Of a stretch of DNA of 64,000 bases, positions 18,066 through 27,229 are shown piece after piece (within the stretch, counting starts at the first letter, position 1; each line of letters begins with the position of its first letter). The DNA is from Flavobacteriales bacterium (GTDB taxonomy: Bacteria > Bacteroidota > Bacteroidia > Flavobacteriales_F > PHOS-HE28), in assembly GCA_016699575.1 (NCBI GenBank), contig CP064979.1, positions 558,001-622,000 on the forward strand. The letters are read 5' to 3'. The position numbers and the translations under genes were made by a program. The notes under the pieces are model-generated. The model was given only the letters and a program-made list of their open reading frames with translations. It ran no database searches and was not told the DNA's origin.

Positions 18066-18389
18066 CCCCAAGCCACCATCACCGGTGGAGCAGTCCTTCC
18101 TCCGATCGCGTGCACCGCCGCGTTTGTACGGCCGGGGTGCCTGATCGTGCGGACCGCATCAGGTCCGCGCGGCCCGACGGGCACGCAGCTCGCCGCGCGC
18201 CGCAGGGCAACGATCGGTCATCGCACGCCATCAGCGCCGGGCTCCACCGTGCAGCCGCAACGCGTTGCCCCAAAGGGCAACGTGGGCCTGGTGCGCGGGG
18301 TGACGGTGGCCTTGCAACCGGCCCGCGCAGCGCCGTTGGTTGGCGGCACAAACCAGGGCCGAACCCATCGGCCCACAAAACAACACATC

Positions 18390-19022
18390 ATGGGACAGTT
18401 CACTTTCGTTCCGCGTGTCGGCATCGACCGCATCACCCCCACGGCCTTGGTGGAAAAAGGCCGCAACCACGTGGCGATGCTCACGGGCAACGCGGCCTTC
18501 CCCACGCCTACGCCCACCACGGCGGCGCTGGGAACGGCCTGCACCGCCCTCGACGACGCCAACCAGATCTACGACTTCAACCGGGGCAAGGCCGAGAAGG
18601 AAGCGCGCGACGCGGCCTTCAAGGTCCTGAAGGAAATGGTGCGGGAGCTGGCCGGCTACGTGCAGGCGCACTGCAACAACGACAAGTCGCTCATCGTGAG
18701 CACCGGCTTCGATGTGCGCCGCTTGAGCGAGCCGCTGGGCCCCCTGCCCGCCGTGGCCAACCTGCGCGCACTGGTGACCCCCTACCCCGGCCGCCTGGAG
18801 CTGCGCTGGAACGGTGTGCGCGGCCGCAGCCTCTACGCCGTGGAGATGACGGACACCGATCCGCTGAACCACGCCGGTTGGGCACCGCTGGTGAACACGG
18901 GCAAGAACCGCTACACCGTTGAAGGGCTCACCAGCAACACGGTGTACAGCTTCCGCGTCACCACGCTGGGCGCGGCCGGTGCAAGTCCGGTGAGCGATAT
19001 CGCCAGTGCGAAAGCGGCGTAA
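18390..19022 (+). CDS. Fibronectin type III domain protein
   Basis: The protein is 210 residues from MGQFTFVPRVG; the open frame extends upstream into the repeat region, but this Met starts the conserved-looking part. Residues about 15-115 are mostly helical. Residues about 118-210 form an FN3 domain (VANLRALVTPYPGRLELRWN, ending VTTLGAAGASPVSDIASA). There is no signal peptide. FN3 domains bind protein or surface partners. The gene follows the orphan LuxR-type regulator and the 42-bp array on the same strand, so it may be its target; that is inferred. Confidence 0.75.
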   Translation: MGQFTFVPRVGIDRITPTALVEKGRNHVAMLTGNAAFPTPTPTTAALGTACTALDDANQIYDFNRGKAEKEARDAAFKVLKEMVRELAGYVQAHCNNDKSLIVSTGFDVRRLSEPLGPLPAVANLRALVTPYPGRLELRWNGVRGRSLYAVEMTDTDPLNHAGWAPLVNTGKNRYTVEGLTSNTVYSFRVTTLGAAGASPVSDIASAKAA

Positions 19023-19044
19023 TGGGAAAGAGGGACGAGAGGCA

Positions 19045-19135
19045 AGAGACAAGGCTCAAGTGTCAAGTGTCAAGTCACAAGTCCCAAGACCCAAGGCTCA
19101 AGTCATAAGTCACACGTCCAAAGGCTCAAGTTGAG
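19045..19135. repeat. Short direct repeats of the CAAGTCCCAAG type
   Basis: Words such as AAGGCTCAAG (three times), GTGTCAAG and CACAAGTCCCAAG recur in about 90 bp after the FN3 gene. The same word family is found in reverse orientation at 29301-29341, so this is a dispersed low-complexity repeat. No gene is seen in 19023-19318. Confidence 0.6.
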
Positions 19136-19211
19136 ATGCGGAGAAGCAGGAACCACAGGAACAGAAGCCGGAGTGCGAGCTCTGGCTTTTGTTTTTGGTG
19201 GAAGAAGAGGT

Positions 19212-19280
19212 GAATGAAAAATGTAGAATGTGAAATGTAGAATGTAAAATGTAGAAGGAGGAATGAGGAATGAGGAATGA
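19212..19280. repeat. A-rich short repeats (AATGTAGAATGTG and GGAATGA)
   Basis: The word ATGTAGAATG and near copies occur three or four times, followed by three GGAATGA words. The stretch is strikingly AT-rich against the GC-rich surroundings and lies just beyond the 3' end of the LpxR-like gene. Confidence 0.55.
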
Positions 19281-19318
19281 GCATGGTGCAAGGCGCAATG
19301 AGCAAGGATGGCACGGCG

Positions 19319-20422
19319 TCACCGCCGCCCCTTCGCAATGCGCGCCACGATGCTGATGCCGCCCCAATGCGACCACTTGGCGTTGGTGAATTCGGGAGAG
19401 CGGAAGCTCTGCGTGAAGGTGATGCCGAAGCCGCTGCAGATGAGCGTTAGGCCGTACTCGGTGTTCACATAGAACCGCTTCAGCTCGTCGGCCGGCACGG
19501 TGTGCGGACTGTCGCGGAAGCCGAACATGCCGCCCTGCAACAGCGAGTTGTCGAGCACGGCGCGGAACAGCGGGCGGATCTGGAAGTAGAGCTGGAACTT
19601 GCGGTCGATGTCGTCCATGTGGAGGTCGGCGGGCATGGTGGGCAGCACTTCCTTCTGGTAGCGGTCCAGGTCGGTGCTGTCCTTCAGCAGCCCGAATTCC
19701 TGCACGAAGTAGTCGTTGAAGCGGCCGATGCGGATGAGGCCGCCGAGCCCGATGTGGTTGGTGACGGTGCCCGCGTTGGCTTCCACGGTGCCCACCACCT
19801 GGATCTGGCGCACGGGATGGATCAGCTCCTTCTCGTACGTGACGTTGAGGTTGTACGCGAAGTCGTTGGCGATCTGGTTGTCCCAGCCCATGGGTTCCTG
19901 CGAGCCGATGAGGGCGTGATACCAGATCTGCACCTCCTTCTGGCCGGCCGCCGGGCCGATGACGCCCAGGCTGTGCTCGGTGGTGAGGCGCTGCTTGGTG
20001 GTGAAGTCGTTGCTGATGCACTTGATGGCCGCGTAGGTCCACCCGGCATACGGGCGGTCGGTGCTGTCGGGCTTCACCAGCGCGATGTCGGTGGGTGTGT
20101 ACATGTTCATGCCCACGCCGATGCCGAACTCGTTGCTGCGGAAGGGGTAGTTGCGGCGGGGCAGCACGAAGAAGAGCTTCTCCAGGCCGGCTTCGTACTT
20201 GCTGCTGAAGAACACGTCGAGGCGTTCGCCGTTGGTGAAGTAGCGGTCGGTGTTGCCGCGCAGCTTGAAGAAGTCGTTCTCGGAGGCGAGCCGCACGTAC
20301 ACGGCTTCGTCCTTCATCACGGGCGGGGCCTGGGCGAAGAGGCCGAGGGCCAAGAGGGAGAGCAGCACGAGGAGGAGCGCGATGCGGAAGATGCGCTCCA
20401 CATGGACCGGGGTGGTTCTCAT
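19319..20422 (-). CDS. LpxR-family lipid A 3'-O-deacylase-like outer membrane protein
   Basis: The protein is 367 residues from MRTTPVHVERIF, which gives a normal signal peptide; a Met 12 codons upstream is also possible. The LpxR (DUF2219) signature is visible: ENDFF near the mature N-terminus, then NTDRYFTNGERLD, then TEHSLGVIGPAAGQ, which places a His where LpxR has its catalytic His122. The family is a beta-barrel that removes the 3'-acyloxyacyl chain of lipid A. Many alternating strands and a C-terminal strand fit the barrel. Lipid A synthesis genes lie 20 kb away. Activity is not proven. Confidence 0.85.
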   Translation of the reverse strand: MRTTPVHVERIFRIALLLVLLSLLALGLFAQAPPVMKDEAVYVRLASENDFFKLRGNTDRYFTNGERLDVFFSSKYEAGLEKLFFVLPRRNYPFRSNEFGIGVGMNMYTPTDIALVKPDSTDRPYAGWTYAAIKCISNDFTTKQRLTTEHSLGVIGPAAGQKEVQIWYHALIGSQEPMGWDNQIANDFAYNLNVTYEKELIHPVRQIQVVGTVEANAGTVTNHIGLGGLIRIGRFNDYFVQEFGLLKDSTDLDRYQKEVLPTMPADLHMDDIDRKFQLYFQIRPLFRAVLDNSLLQGGMFGFRDSPHTVPADELKRFYVNTEYGLTLICSGFGITFTQSFRSPEFTNAKWSHWGGISIVARIAKGRR

Positions 20423-20464
20423 GACGGTTGTTGCTGCTGGTGGTTGCATGCGTTCCATAGCGCG

Positions 20465-22114
20465 CTACTTCACGTAGTACTCCCGCCGCAAGCAGCGATC
20501 ATCGCCCGGTGTGTAGTAGTCCTTTTGCCAATCGGCGGACTTCTCTTTCAGGTAGGCTGGCGACCAGTTGGCGGGCTGCTGGAAGGTGAGCGACTCGCGG
20601 AAGGCATGGTGCGAGTAGATGCGCAGGAACTCGGTGAAGTAGATGTCGGCCACGCGCGTGTCGCCCCGCACCACCAGCATGTTCTCGTCATTGGCATTGA
20701 TGCTGGCTTCGCTGAAGTTGGCCGACCCGGTGAAGACCACGGGATCGGGGCCTAGCGGATCGATGAGCAGGAATTTGGTGTGCACCCAGAGGATGCCTGC
20801 TTCGGCGTTCACCTTGGCGCGCTCCTTCAGCCACGTATCGAACTTGTTGGCGCTGATGTGCCGGCCCAAGGCGATGAGCACGTTCTTCTGCTTGCGGATG
20901 CGGGCGATGTCCACCTTGCCTTTGGCCATTCCGCTGCCGTTGCCCTCCTTCTCCAGCATGCCCATCCGCAACACGCCGTCGGGCAGTTCGTAGGTGGCCT
21001 GCAACGACTTGTGCATGCCGAAGGCCAGGGTGATCATGAGCGGCGCCGCGCTGGCCCCCGCCTGCTGCGCGTACCAATTGAGGATGCCGATGCCGCTGTG
21101 CGGGCTGAACACGACCATGAGGTCCTTCGTCCAGTTGGCCGGTGGGAACGGATTGCTGGCCTCGCACCACGTCTTCAGTTCGGCGGTGGAAGGGTCGCCC
21201 TTCAATTCCTTCCAGTAGTCCAGGTACTGCGCCGCGATGGTTTTGTCCTCCACGATGTGCGCGCAGTTGAGATGGCCGAAGATGCCGTTCTCGGTGATGT
21301 TGGTGGAGCCGGTGAGCACGGCCACGGGTTCATCGTTCTTGAGCAGCACGATGAACTTGTTGTGCATGATCTTGCCCTGTGTGCGCGGCGTGCACAGGCT
21401 GCGGATGCGGGCCTTGTCGATGGCCGCGTCGTTCTCGTGCACGGCGCCGCCCGATGGGATGGCATCGTACACGATCTTCACGTCGGCCCCGTTACCGTGC
21501 GCTTGTTTGAAGGCGAGCAGCACGCTCTCCCATTCGAACTCGTAGATGGCGGCCCGCAACGACCACGCACCGTCCTTCGCCCGACCGATGAACCCGAGGA
21601 TGCCCTCTTCCAGTCCACGGCTCAGCCACTCGTAGGCAGCAGGGCCCACATCGGACGGCTTCTTGTTCTGGAAACGACGGGCGTATTCCTGCGAGGCCAC
21701 GGCACCCCGGTTGAAGAAGATGCGGTGCTTCCCTTGGTCGGGCCGCTCGGTGGTGATGTCAACGGTAACGGCGGTTCCTTCGGTGAGCGAACCCGGCGTG
21801 CCGTACATGGGGATGACGGTGTACGTGTAGTCGTAGCCCGGCTTGGCGGAATAGTCGGCCCACTGCATGCCTTGGATCGGATGCTCGCGCGTGCTGAACT
21901 TCTCGCCGGGGGCGGTGTGCTCGCGCACGCTCTTGAAGGTCTTCATGCCTTGCAGCCAGTACGTTTCACCTTCGGTATGGTCGGTGCGCTTGATGGCGAA
22001 GCCCGCGCAGTCCTTTCGCGCGGCATCGGTGAGGTCGAAAGCGAGGAACACGACATGGGTGCCGGAGATGGCGCGCACCGTGCATCCGTTCTTGGTCTTG
22101 CGTTGGGGTCTCAT
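20465..22114 (-). CDS. Phospholipase D-like (HKD) protein
   Basis: The protein is 549 residues from MRPQRKTKNGC; the open frame extends upstream without a plausible start. An N-terminal FN3-like strand domain covers about 1-110. Two HKD half-sites follow: HNKFIVLLKNDEPVAVLTGS, with STNIT next, and HTKFLLIDPLGPDPVVFTGS, with ANFSEASIN next. These resemble the phospholipase D superfamily, which cleaves phosphodiesters in lipid or nucleic acid through a His nucleophile. There is no signal peptide. It is upstream of the LpxR-like gene on the same strand, 42 bp away, and may share its transcript. The substrate is unknown. Confidence 0.85.
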   Translation of the reverse strand: MRPQRKTKNGCTVRAISGTHVVFLAFDLTDAARKDCAGFAIKRTDHTEGETYWLQGMKTFKSVREHTAPGEKFSTREHPIQGMQWADYSAKPGYDYTYTVIPMYGTPGSLTEGTAVTVDITTERPDQGKHRIFFNRGAVASQEYARRFQNKKPSDVGPAAYEWLSRGLEEGILGFIGRAKDGAWSLRAAIYEFEWESVLLAFKQAHGNGADVKIVYDAIPSGGAVHENDAAIDKARIRSLCTPRTQGKIMHNKFIVLLKNDEPVAVLTGSTNITENGIFGHLNCAHIVEDKTIAAQYLDYWKELKGDPSTAELKTWCEASNPFPPANWTKDLMVVFSPHSGIGILNWYAQQAGASAAPLMITLAFGMHKSLQATYELPDGVLRMGMLEKEGNGSGMAKGKVDIARIRKQKNVLIALGRHISANKFDTWLKERAKVNAEAGILWVHTKFLLIDPLGPDPVVFTGSANFSEASINANDENMLVVRGDTRVADIYFTEFLRIYSHHAFRESLTFQQPANWSPAYLKEKSADWQKDYYTPGDDRCLRREYYVK

Positions 22115-22318
22115 GGTGGTGGGTATATGGTGGGCTCGACTTCCCCCGCCGCTAACCTCCCTTCTTCCGTGCACGCCATTGCACGTTCTTTTCACGTGCG
22201 GTGCGCGTTCTTTCCACGGGTGCCGGGAGTGGTCTTGGCGGGCACACCAAAACTCAGCACACCGATCCATCCAAAAAATACCCAGTTCAGGGTATTTTTC
22301 TGGGAGCAGGGGCGCCGC

Positions 22319-23791
22319 TCACAGCGCCCGCAACACGTGGGGCAGCTTCTTCACGATGAAGCGCCACGCATGCTCCACGTCGGCGTCCACGAACACAGGC
22401 TCGCCATGGCTCCAAAGGCGCCACGACCCGCCACCAACGATGGCATTGCCCTCGGGCCCCGAGAACATGATGTTCTCCACACCGTCGTGGCCGGCGTGCG
22501 CCAGGCCGAAATAGTGGCCGAGCTCGTGGCCCATGACGTATCGCCCGAACCATGGCGGATAGGCATCGCGCCAGAGCACGCCGCTGCCGCCGGGTCCTGC
22601 GTTGCCGTCGGTGTCGTCGTCGCTGCGGTCCACCAAGGTGATGCACGCATCTGCCGTGCTGTCGTGCCTGCAGCCGTTGCGCTCATCGACGAAGCGGCGG
22701 ATGCTGCGCCCGGCCACGATGCCCCGGAACCCGCCGCTGATGTTGAAGCAGGTGATGCTGAGCGGCCGCGCGTCCTGGCCTTCAGAGCTATCGCGCGTTG
22801 TATTGGCCGCGAACCACGCGGTGGCCCCGGCGATGGTGAAATCGCCGGGTGTGTTGCACGGCTGCGTCGGGTAGGTCTGCCAAGTGGGGAAGTTGAACGA
22901 CCGGTCGAAGTCGAGGTCGATGCAGAGCTTCTTGAACTTGTTGTGGGCGGTGCGCATGGCACGGCCCTGGGCGTAGGGCTCCACCGCATAACAACGGAAG
23001 CGCGCGCTGGTGCCACCGCTGCTGATGAAGGCCTTGATGTCCGGACGGGTCACGGGCCGCCACCACATGTCAGCACCCGAAGCGTCCACCATCACCATGC
23101 GCGTGCGCGCGTTGAAAAGCGGGAAGCTGTTGAAGCTGAGCAGCCCGGCCAGCGCGAACAGGTCGAGCGTGCCGGCGGTGTGCAGGGCCACGAAGGGGAA
23201 GGTGCTGCTGTCGGCCACCATCACGCGCACATTGCAGCGGATGGGCAGGCGGAAGTGCGCGGTGCCGAAGCCGAGCTTGGCCAGGATGTCCTCCGCTTCC
23301 TGCTTGCCGAACTCCGCGCGGACCATGCCCGCGATCATGTTGATGTGCCGGTCGCGCATGTAGTAGTCGCTCACCGGGCCGGCGAAGTAGCCGCCGGTGA
23401 CGATGCGCACGGCCCATACCACGATCTCGCCCACGTTCACCACGATGGCGAGCAGCGCATCGATCATGCGCGCCAGGTTGAGGTGCAACAGCGCGTTGAC
23501 GAATTCGCCCACGTGGCGCACCACGTCGAGCACGATGCGCACGATGTCCTTCACCACGTTCACCACGCCCTTCACCAGGCCCAGCACCAGGTTGGCCACG
23601 GCGCCGAGCGCGGGACTGAACGCGGCGATGGCGTCGCGGGCGCGGTCGAGCCCGGCATTGGCCCAGTCGGTGGCGGTGTCCACCACCTCTTCCACGGTAT
23701 CCACCACGGCATCCACCACGGTTTCCACGGCATCGCCCACGGCGCCCACCACGGCACCCACTGCATCCAGGGCATCATCCCACCAGGCCAT
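22319..23791 (-). CDS. Metzincin-like zinc metalloprotease with amphipathic N-terminus
   Basis: The C-terminal part of this 490-residue protein has the extended zinc motif HELGHYFGLAH at residues 422-432 and a possible Met-turn NIMFSGP near residue 440, as in metzincins. The first 115 residues are unusual: a run of Val/Asp/Ala-rich heptads (DAVETVVDAVVDTVEEVVDT) forming long amphipathic helices with no signal peptide. The middle 150-400 region has strand-rich sequence and several Cys. The gene is followed by the PLD-like gene on the same strand about 200 bp away. Secretion route and substrate are unknown. Confidence 0.78.
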   Translation of the reverse strand: MAWWDDALDAVGAVVGAVGDAVETVVDAVVDTVEEVVDTATDWANAGLDRARDAIAAFSPALGAVANLVLGLVKGVVNVVKDIVRIVLDVVRHVGEFVNALLHLNLARMIDALLAIVVNVGEIVVWAVRIVTGGYFAGPVSDYYMRDRHINMIAGMVRAEFGKQEAEDILAKLGFGTAHFRLPIRCNVRVMVADSSTFPFVALHTAGTLDLFALAGLLSFNSFPLFNARTRMVMVDASGADMWWRPVTRPDIKAFISSGGTSARFRCYAVEPYAQGRAMRTAHNKFKKLCIDLDFDRSFNFPTWQTYPTQPCNTPGDFTIAGATAWFAANTTRDSSEGQDARPLSITCFNISGGFRGIVAGRSIRRFVDERNGCRHDSTADACITLVDRSDDDTDGNAGPGGSGVLWRDAYPPWFGRYVMGHELGHYFGLAHAGHDGVENIMFSGPEGNAIVGGGSWRLWSHGEPVFVDADVEHAWRFIVKKLPHVLRAL

Positions 23792-23872
23792 GTGCTGTTG
23801 TTGTCATGTCCAAAGCACGGCAGCAAGAGCCGCGTGTGCAATGGAACATTGGTTGACGCGCCGCGCGCAACC

Positions 23873-24235
23873 TCACGCGCACTGCACTCCGTCCTCCCCG
23901 AAGTTGATGCCCAGTTGCGCGGGATCGGAGGGGCCTTCCTCGCGCAGCAGGTGAACGAAGACGCTCTCCACCGTGCCGTCCGCTTCCACCATGCCGCTGG
24001 CGTACACCCACAGCAGCTCGCCGCGCGTGGTATTGGCCAAGGCGTGCAGTGTGAGCTGCGCGAAGTCCATGCGCACGGGGCGCTCGTCGGTGTAGATGTA
24101 CTCGGTGTTGCCTTCGCGCTCGGCGCGCCAGCGTTCGATGCGCTGCTCGTCGCGCGCCTTGGCCACCAACGTGTGGCGGTTGCCTTCGTAGAGTTCGTGC
24201 AGGAAGCTGAGGACGTTGTTGCTGGGGGTGTGCAT
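23873..24235 (-). CDS. Small soluble protein of unknown function
   Basis: The ATG at 24235 gives 120 residues; the frame is open further upstream but runs into repeat DNA. The sequence is soluble and mixed helix/strand (LSFLHELYEGNRHTLVAKAR, then MDFAQLTLHALANTTRGELL). No family is recognised. It lies 81 bp upstream of the metalloprotease gene on the same strand, so a role as a partner or inhibitor of that protein is possible but not shown. Confidence 0.5.
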   Translation of the reverse strand: MHTPSNNVLSFLHELYEGNRHTLVAKARDEQRIERWRAEREGNTEYIYTDERPVRMDFAQLTLHALANTTRGELLWVYASGMVEADGTVESVFVHLLREEGPSDPAQLGINFGEDGVQCA

Positions 24236-24301
24236 GGCTTGCGGGATCGACGGAATAGCCGTCAGGACCGCCGCCAATAACGTAGGGAGTTTGTGGGAAA
24301 A

Positions 24302-24390
24302 GACAACCACGGATGAACACCGATGGACACGGATGAGATCCGACTGCCTCGACCGGCTCTCTCCTATCCCCGTCCATCCGTCTGCATCCG
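24302..24390. repeat. Imperfect palindrome of the CGGATGAACACCGATG type
   Basis: The left arm CGGATGAACACCGATGGACA is partly mirrored by CCGTCCATCCGTCTGCATCC on the right. Related intergenic words are common in environmental bacterial genomes. It abuts the palindromic element at 24391-24555. The 365-bp gap 24236-24600 holds these two repeats and no gene. Confidence 0.45.
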
Positions 24391-24555
24391 TAGAGCGCAT
24401 CTCAAAATAACCCTTCGGGCTGCGCGGCGGCCTTCCGGGGCCATCCGGCGTTGCTCGCCCCTCACAGAGCTACCGGCTATGCTCGGGTCTCGCGCCTGGG
24501 CTGGCCCCGGAATACCTGCCGCTCGCTTCCAAAAGTCATTTTGAGATGCGCTCTA
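24391..24555. mobile_element. 165-bp MITE-like palindromic element
   Basis: A perfect 18-bp terminal inverted repeat, TAGAGCGCATCTCAAAAT at 24391-24408 and its complement at 24538-24555, bounds the element. Inside, TTCCGGGGCCA and TGGCCCCGGAA form a second perfect 11-bp pair, so the whole unit can fold into a long hairpin. The outer TA at each end would fit a TA target duplication as made by IS630- or IS5-type transposases. No coding frame fits inside. The family is not identified. Confidence 0.65.
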
Positions 24556-24600
24556 GTAAAAGTGGCCCGCGTAGCAGGGCGTTACCAGACCCCGGAGCCA

Positions 24601-27171
24601 CTACCGTACGAACATGCGCTGCACCACGCCCTGCTCAGTGGTGCACCGCACCGCGTATGCACCCGCCGACAGGTCGCGCACATCGAGCACGGCGCGCAGG
24701 CCATTGGCTTGTGCATCGCGCACCACACGACCGGTGCGGTCGAGCAGTTGCACGCGCTGCATCGGCGCATCGCTCTGTAACCACAGCACGTCGGTGGTGG
24801 GCACGGGCCAAAGCGCGAGACCGCTACCGCTCAACGCCTCAACGCCCAACGCCGTGTTCACGAAGGTGCTCGCCGTGTTGGTGATGATGGGTTCGTTGAA
24901 GTCGAAGTAGATGTTGGCGATGTTCTCCACCACATCGCCGGTGACCAATCCATTGGTGGCGATGAAGCTGAACTTCACGAAGCCGTGGCTGCCGGGTTCA
25001 TCGCTGGTGCTGTCCGGCAGATTGATGTTCTCGAAGAGCACGTGCAGCACACCGTTGTGCAGGTACCAGCTGTGCGCATGGCTGGCGGCTTCCACATTGA
25101 TGGTGGTCCAGTGCAGATCGCTGCTCAGCGTGTCGGTGATGAGCACGCGCTCGGCCATGAAGGTGCCCGTGTTCTGGAAGCGCACCGTGTAGTGCAGGCG
25201 AGTGCCTGCGGCCACATCGGCCAGCGAGAGGTAGGCTGGCTCCACCTGTTTGTCATTGGGGTCGTAGCTGCCCACCACCACGTCATTGATCACGTCGGTG
25301 TTGTCGGCTGCTGTTTGGTCGGGTTGGCTCTGGGTGGCGGTGGCTTGGTGCACCACGGGATCGCCCAGCACCAAGGTGGGTGGGCCGTAGAGCACCACGT
25401 CAACCGTCCACACGTCACCGGGCACCAGCACGGCTGTGGACCAATCCAGCACATTGCCGTTAAGGTTGCCCGCAGCGCTGCTGCTCACGAACGTGAGCGC
25501 GGGATCGAAGGTGAGCTGCACATCGGCGGTGGTGGGCTCGGTGCCCACGTTGCGCACCGTCACCCATACCTGCGTATTGAAGCCAGGCCGCACGTTGGTG
25601 CCTGTGACCTCCGTGGTCAGGTCGTACATGCCACCGATCTCCACAGCGCCCAAGTGGTTCAAGCTGTCAACCTGGCCCAATGCAGTGAGGATCACTATGG
25701 GCGAGCTGGTCGGCGGCCAGTAAAGCGTAGGCACCGCCGATATTGCGTAGCTGCCGATACCGGCCGGCAGCACATAATTCCCGTTGGCATCACTGCCGGC
25801 CATGAGGTCGCCGGGCTGCGCCTCCACCATCCAGTTGGGCCGCACGGCTTCGCCCGGGTCGAACACACCGTCGGCATCGGCATCATCGAACGTGGTGCCG
25901 GTGATGAGCGGATCGACGATGGGGCATGGGCTGTTGCCGGGGTTGCAAACGATGGGCGCAATGCCCAGTACATTAGGGTTGACGTTGAGGCCGATGGGGA
26001 TGTTCGGCAGGCAGGTGACACCGCTGCCGGTCAGGCGCACCTGGTCCGTTCCTTGCGGCAGCGCGGGCAGGCAGGTGAGCGCTGTGCAGCCCGTGGCATA
26101 CAGGTAGTTGAGACCCATGGGCAACTCAGGCAGTTGAGCGATGGGCGTGTTGCTCACATCGAGCCATTGCACACCAGCCGGGAGCGCGGGAAGGGCACTG
26201 ATGGGCGTGTTCTGAACGTAGAGTTCGTAGAGCGTGGGCGGCAGCATAGGCTGAAGCGCCGTGAGCTGGGTGTTGTCCAACCGCAGGGATCCCAAGGTGA
26301 TGGGGACGATGGGCATCGACACCAACGGGTTGTTCGACAGGTTGAGCGACGTGAGATCCGCCCCAGCGAACGAGGACACGTTCGCGATCTGATTGAAAGA
26401 CATGTCCAGGCTCAGGAGCGTGGGCGGCATGGCCACCACATCAGTATGACCGTTCCCGGCAAGTGACAAGTACTGCAAGTTGGTCATGGGCGCCAGGTTG
26501 GGCAACGCGGCCAGTCCTGTGAAACTTGCTTGCAGTTCCACAAGTGAGTTGGGGAGGTTGGTCCAGCTCGCAAGCAGGTTGTAGTCCACGTTCAGGTACT
26601 GGAGATTGCCGCCGGTGTTCGGGATCTGCGTCAGGGAACAGGTCGTTAACCCGAGTTGGGTTACGCTTGGCGGCACGTTGAGCACCTGGCCGCCCAGGTC
26701 AACATTGATGATGAACATCGTGGTGCCGTTGAAGGCGGGGAGCTGCGCGATACCGCATGCATCGCAGTAGAAATAATCGAGGGCTCCGGGCAACGGCAAC
26801 GGTGAAGAGGAGAAGTTGTTGATGTCGACGTTGATCAACATGAACGTGAAAACACCCATCGGATAACCGGGCCATACCACGTTCATCGTCGAGCTCCATG
26901 CAGCACCGATCCTCAATTCGCTGGTCTTGATGTGCTGGATGCCTTCCAGGTCCACCGTGCTGTTGTTCGGCAACTGGTTCAGGTTGCAGTAGAGCAGGCT
27001 CGGCGGCTGTGCGTTCCACGCGGCGGTGTCGCAGAAGCCGTTCGCATCAACGCTGTTGGGTTTGGCGTTGTTCATCCACCCGCGCAGGTTCACATCGGGG
27101 ATGAAAACGGTTTGGGCGGAGGCGCCAAGACCGATCACCAAGAGCAACATCAGGACGTAGCGGTGCACCAT
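24601..27171 (-). CDS. Leucine-rich-repeat secreted protein with T9SS sorting domain
   Basis: The protein is 856 residues from MVHRYVLMLLLVIGLGASAQ, a clear signal peptide. Residues about 150-400 hold leucine-rich repeats of the LPxLPxxLxxL kind (PNSLVELQASFTGLAALPNL). A SdrD-like calcium/pre-albumin segment follows (TTFDDADADGVFDPGEAVRP). Next is the DUF11-like region with YDPNDKQVEP and the late YFDFNEPIITNTA motif seen in many Bacteroidota cargo proteins. The last 75 residues form a type A T9SS sorting domain (VQLLDRTGRVVRDA, ending VVQRMFVR). It is probably surface-exposed or secreted and may bind a ligand through the repeats. Confidence 0.88.
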   Translation of the reverse strand: MVHRYVLMLLLVIGLGASAQTVFIPDVNLRGWMNNAKPNSVDANGFCDTAAWNAQPPSLLYCNLNQLPNNSTVDLEGIQHIKTSELRIGAAWSSTMNVVWPGYPMGVFTFMLINVDINNFSSSPLPLPGALDYFYCDACGIAQLPAFNGTTMFIINVDLGGQVLNVPPSVTQLGLTTCSLTQIPNTGGNLQYLNVDYNLLASWTNLPNSLVELQASFTGLAALPNLAPMTNLQYLSLAGNGHTDVVAMPPTLLSLDMSFNQIANVSSFAGADLTSLNLSNNPLVSMPIVPITLGSLRLDNTQLTALQPMLPPTLYELYVQNTPISALPALPAGVQWLDVSNTPIAQLPELPMGLNYLYATGCTALTCLPALPQGTDQVRLTGSGVTCLPNIPIGLNVNPNVLGIAPIVCNPGNSPCPIVDPLITGTTFDDADADGVFDPGEAVRPNWMVEAQPGDLMAGSDANGNYVLPAGIGSYAISAVPTLYWPPTSSPIVILTALGQVDSLNHLGAVEIGGMYDLTTEVTGTNVRPGFNTQVWVTVRNVGTEPTTADVQLTFDPALTFVSSSAAGNLNGNVLDWSTAVLVPGDVWTVDVVLYGPPTLVLGDPVVHQATATQSQPDQTAADNTDVINDVVVGSYDPNDKQVEPAYLSLADVAAGTRLHYTVRFQNTGTFMAERVLITDTLSSDLHWTTINVEAASHAHSWYLHNGVLHVLFENINLPDSTSDEPGSHGFVKFSFIATNGLVTGDVVENIANIYFDFNEPIITNTASTFVNTALGVEALSGSGLALWPVPTTDVLWLQSDAPMQRVQLLDRTGRVVRDAQANGLRAVLDVRDLSAGAYAVRCTTEQGVVQRMFVR

Positions 27172-27229
27172 TACGCGGGGTTTTGCGCAAGGTAGACGGC
27201 AGGTGTGCGGCAAGGTGGCCGCGGGTCGA

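Noticed and set aside
17217..18071. A 284-codon minus-strand frame with 14-residue repeats (GPTGGAGRCPHAVI-like)
   Set aside because: The repeats come from the 42-bp DNA period, which keeps several frames open on both strands. It also overlaps the regulator gene antisense and has no plausible start or domain.
20780..24280. A very long open frame (over 1100 codons) on the plus strand
   Set aside because: It lies antisense to the PLD-like and metalloprotease genes, which have real motifs. Its product is His/Val/Ala-rich low-complexity sequence typical of the mirror frame of GC-rich genes.
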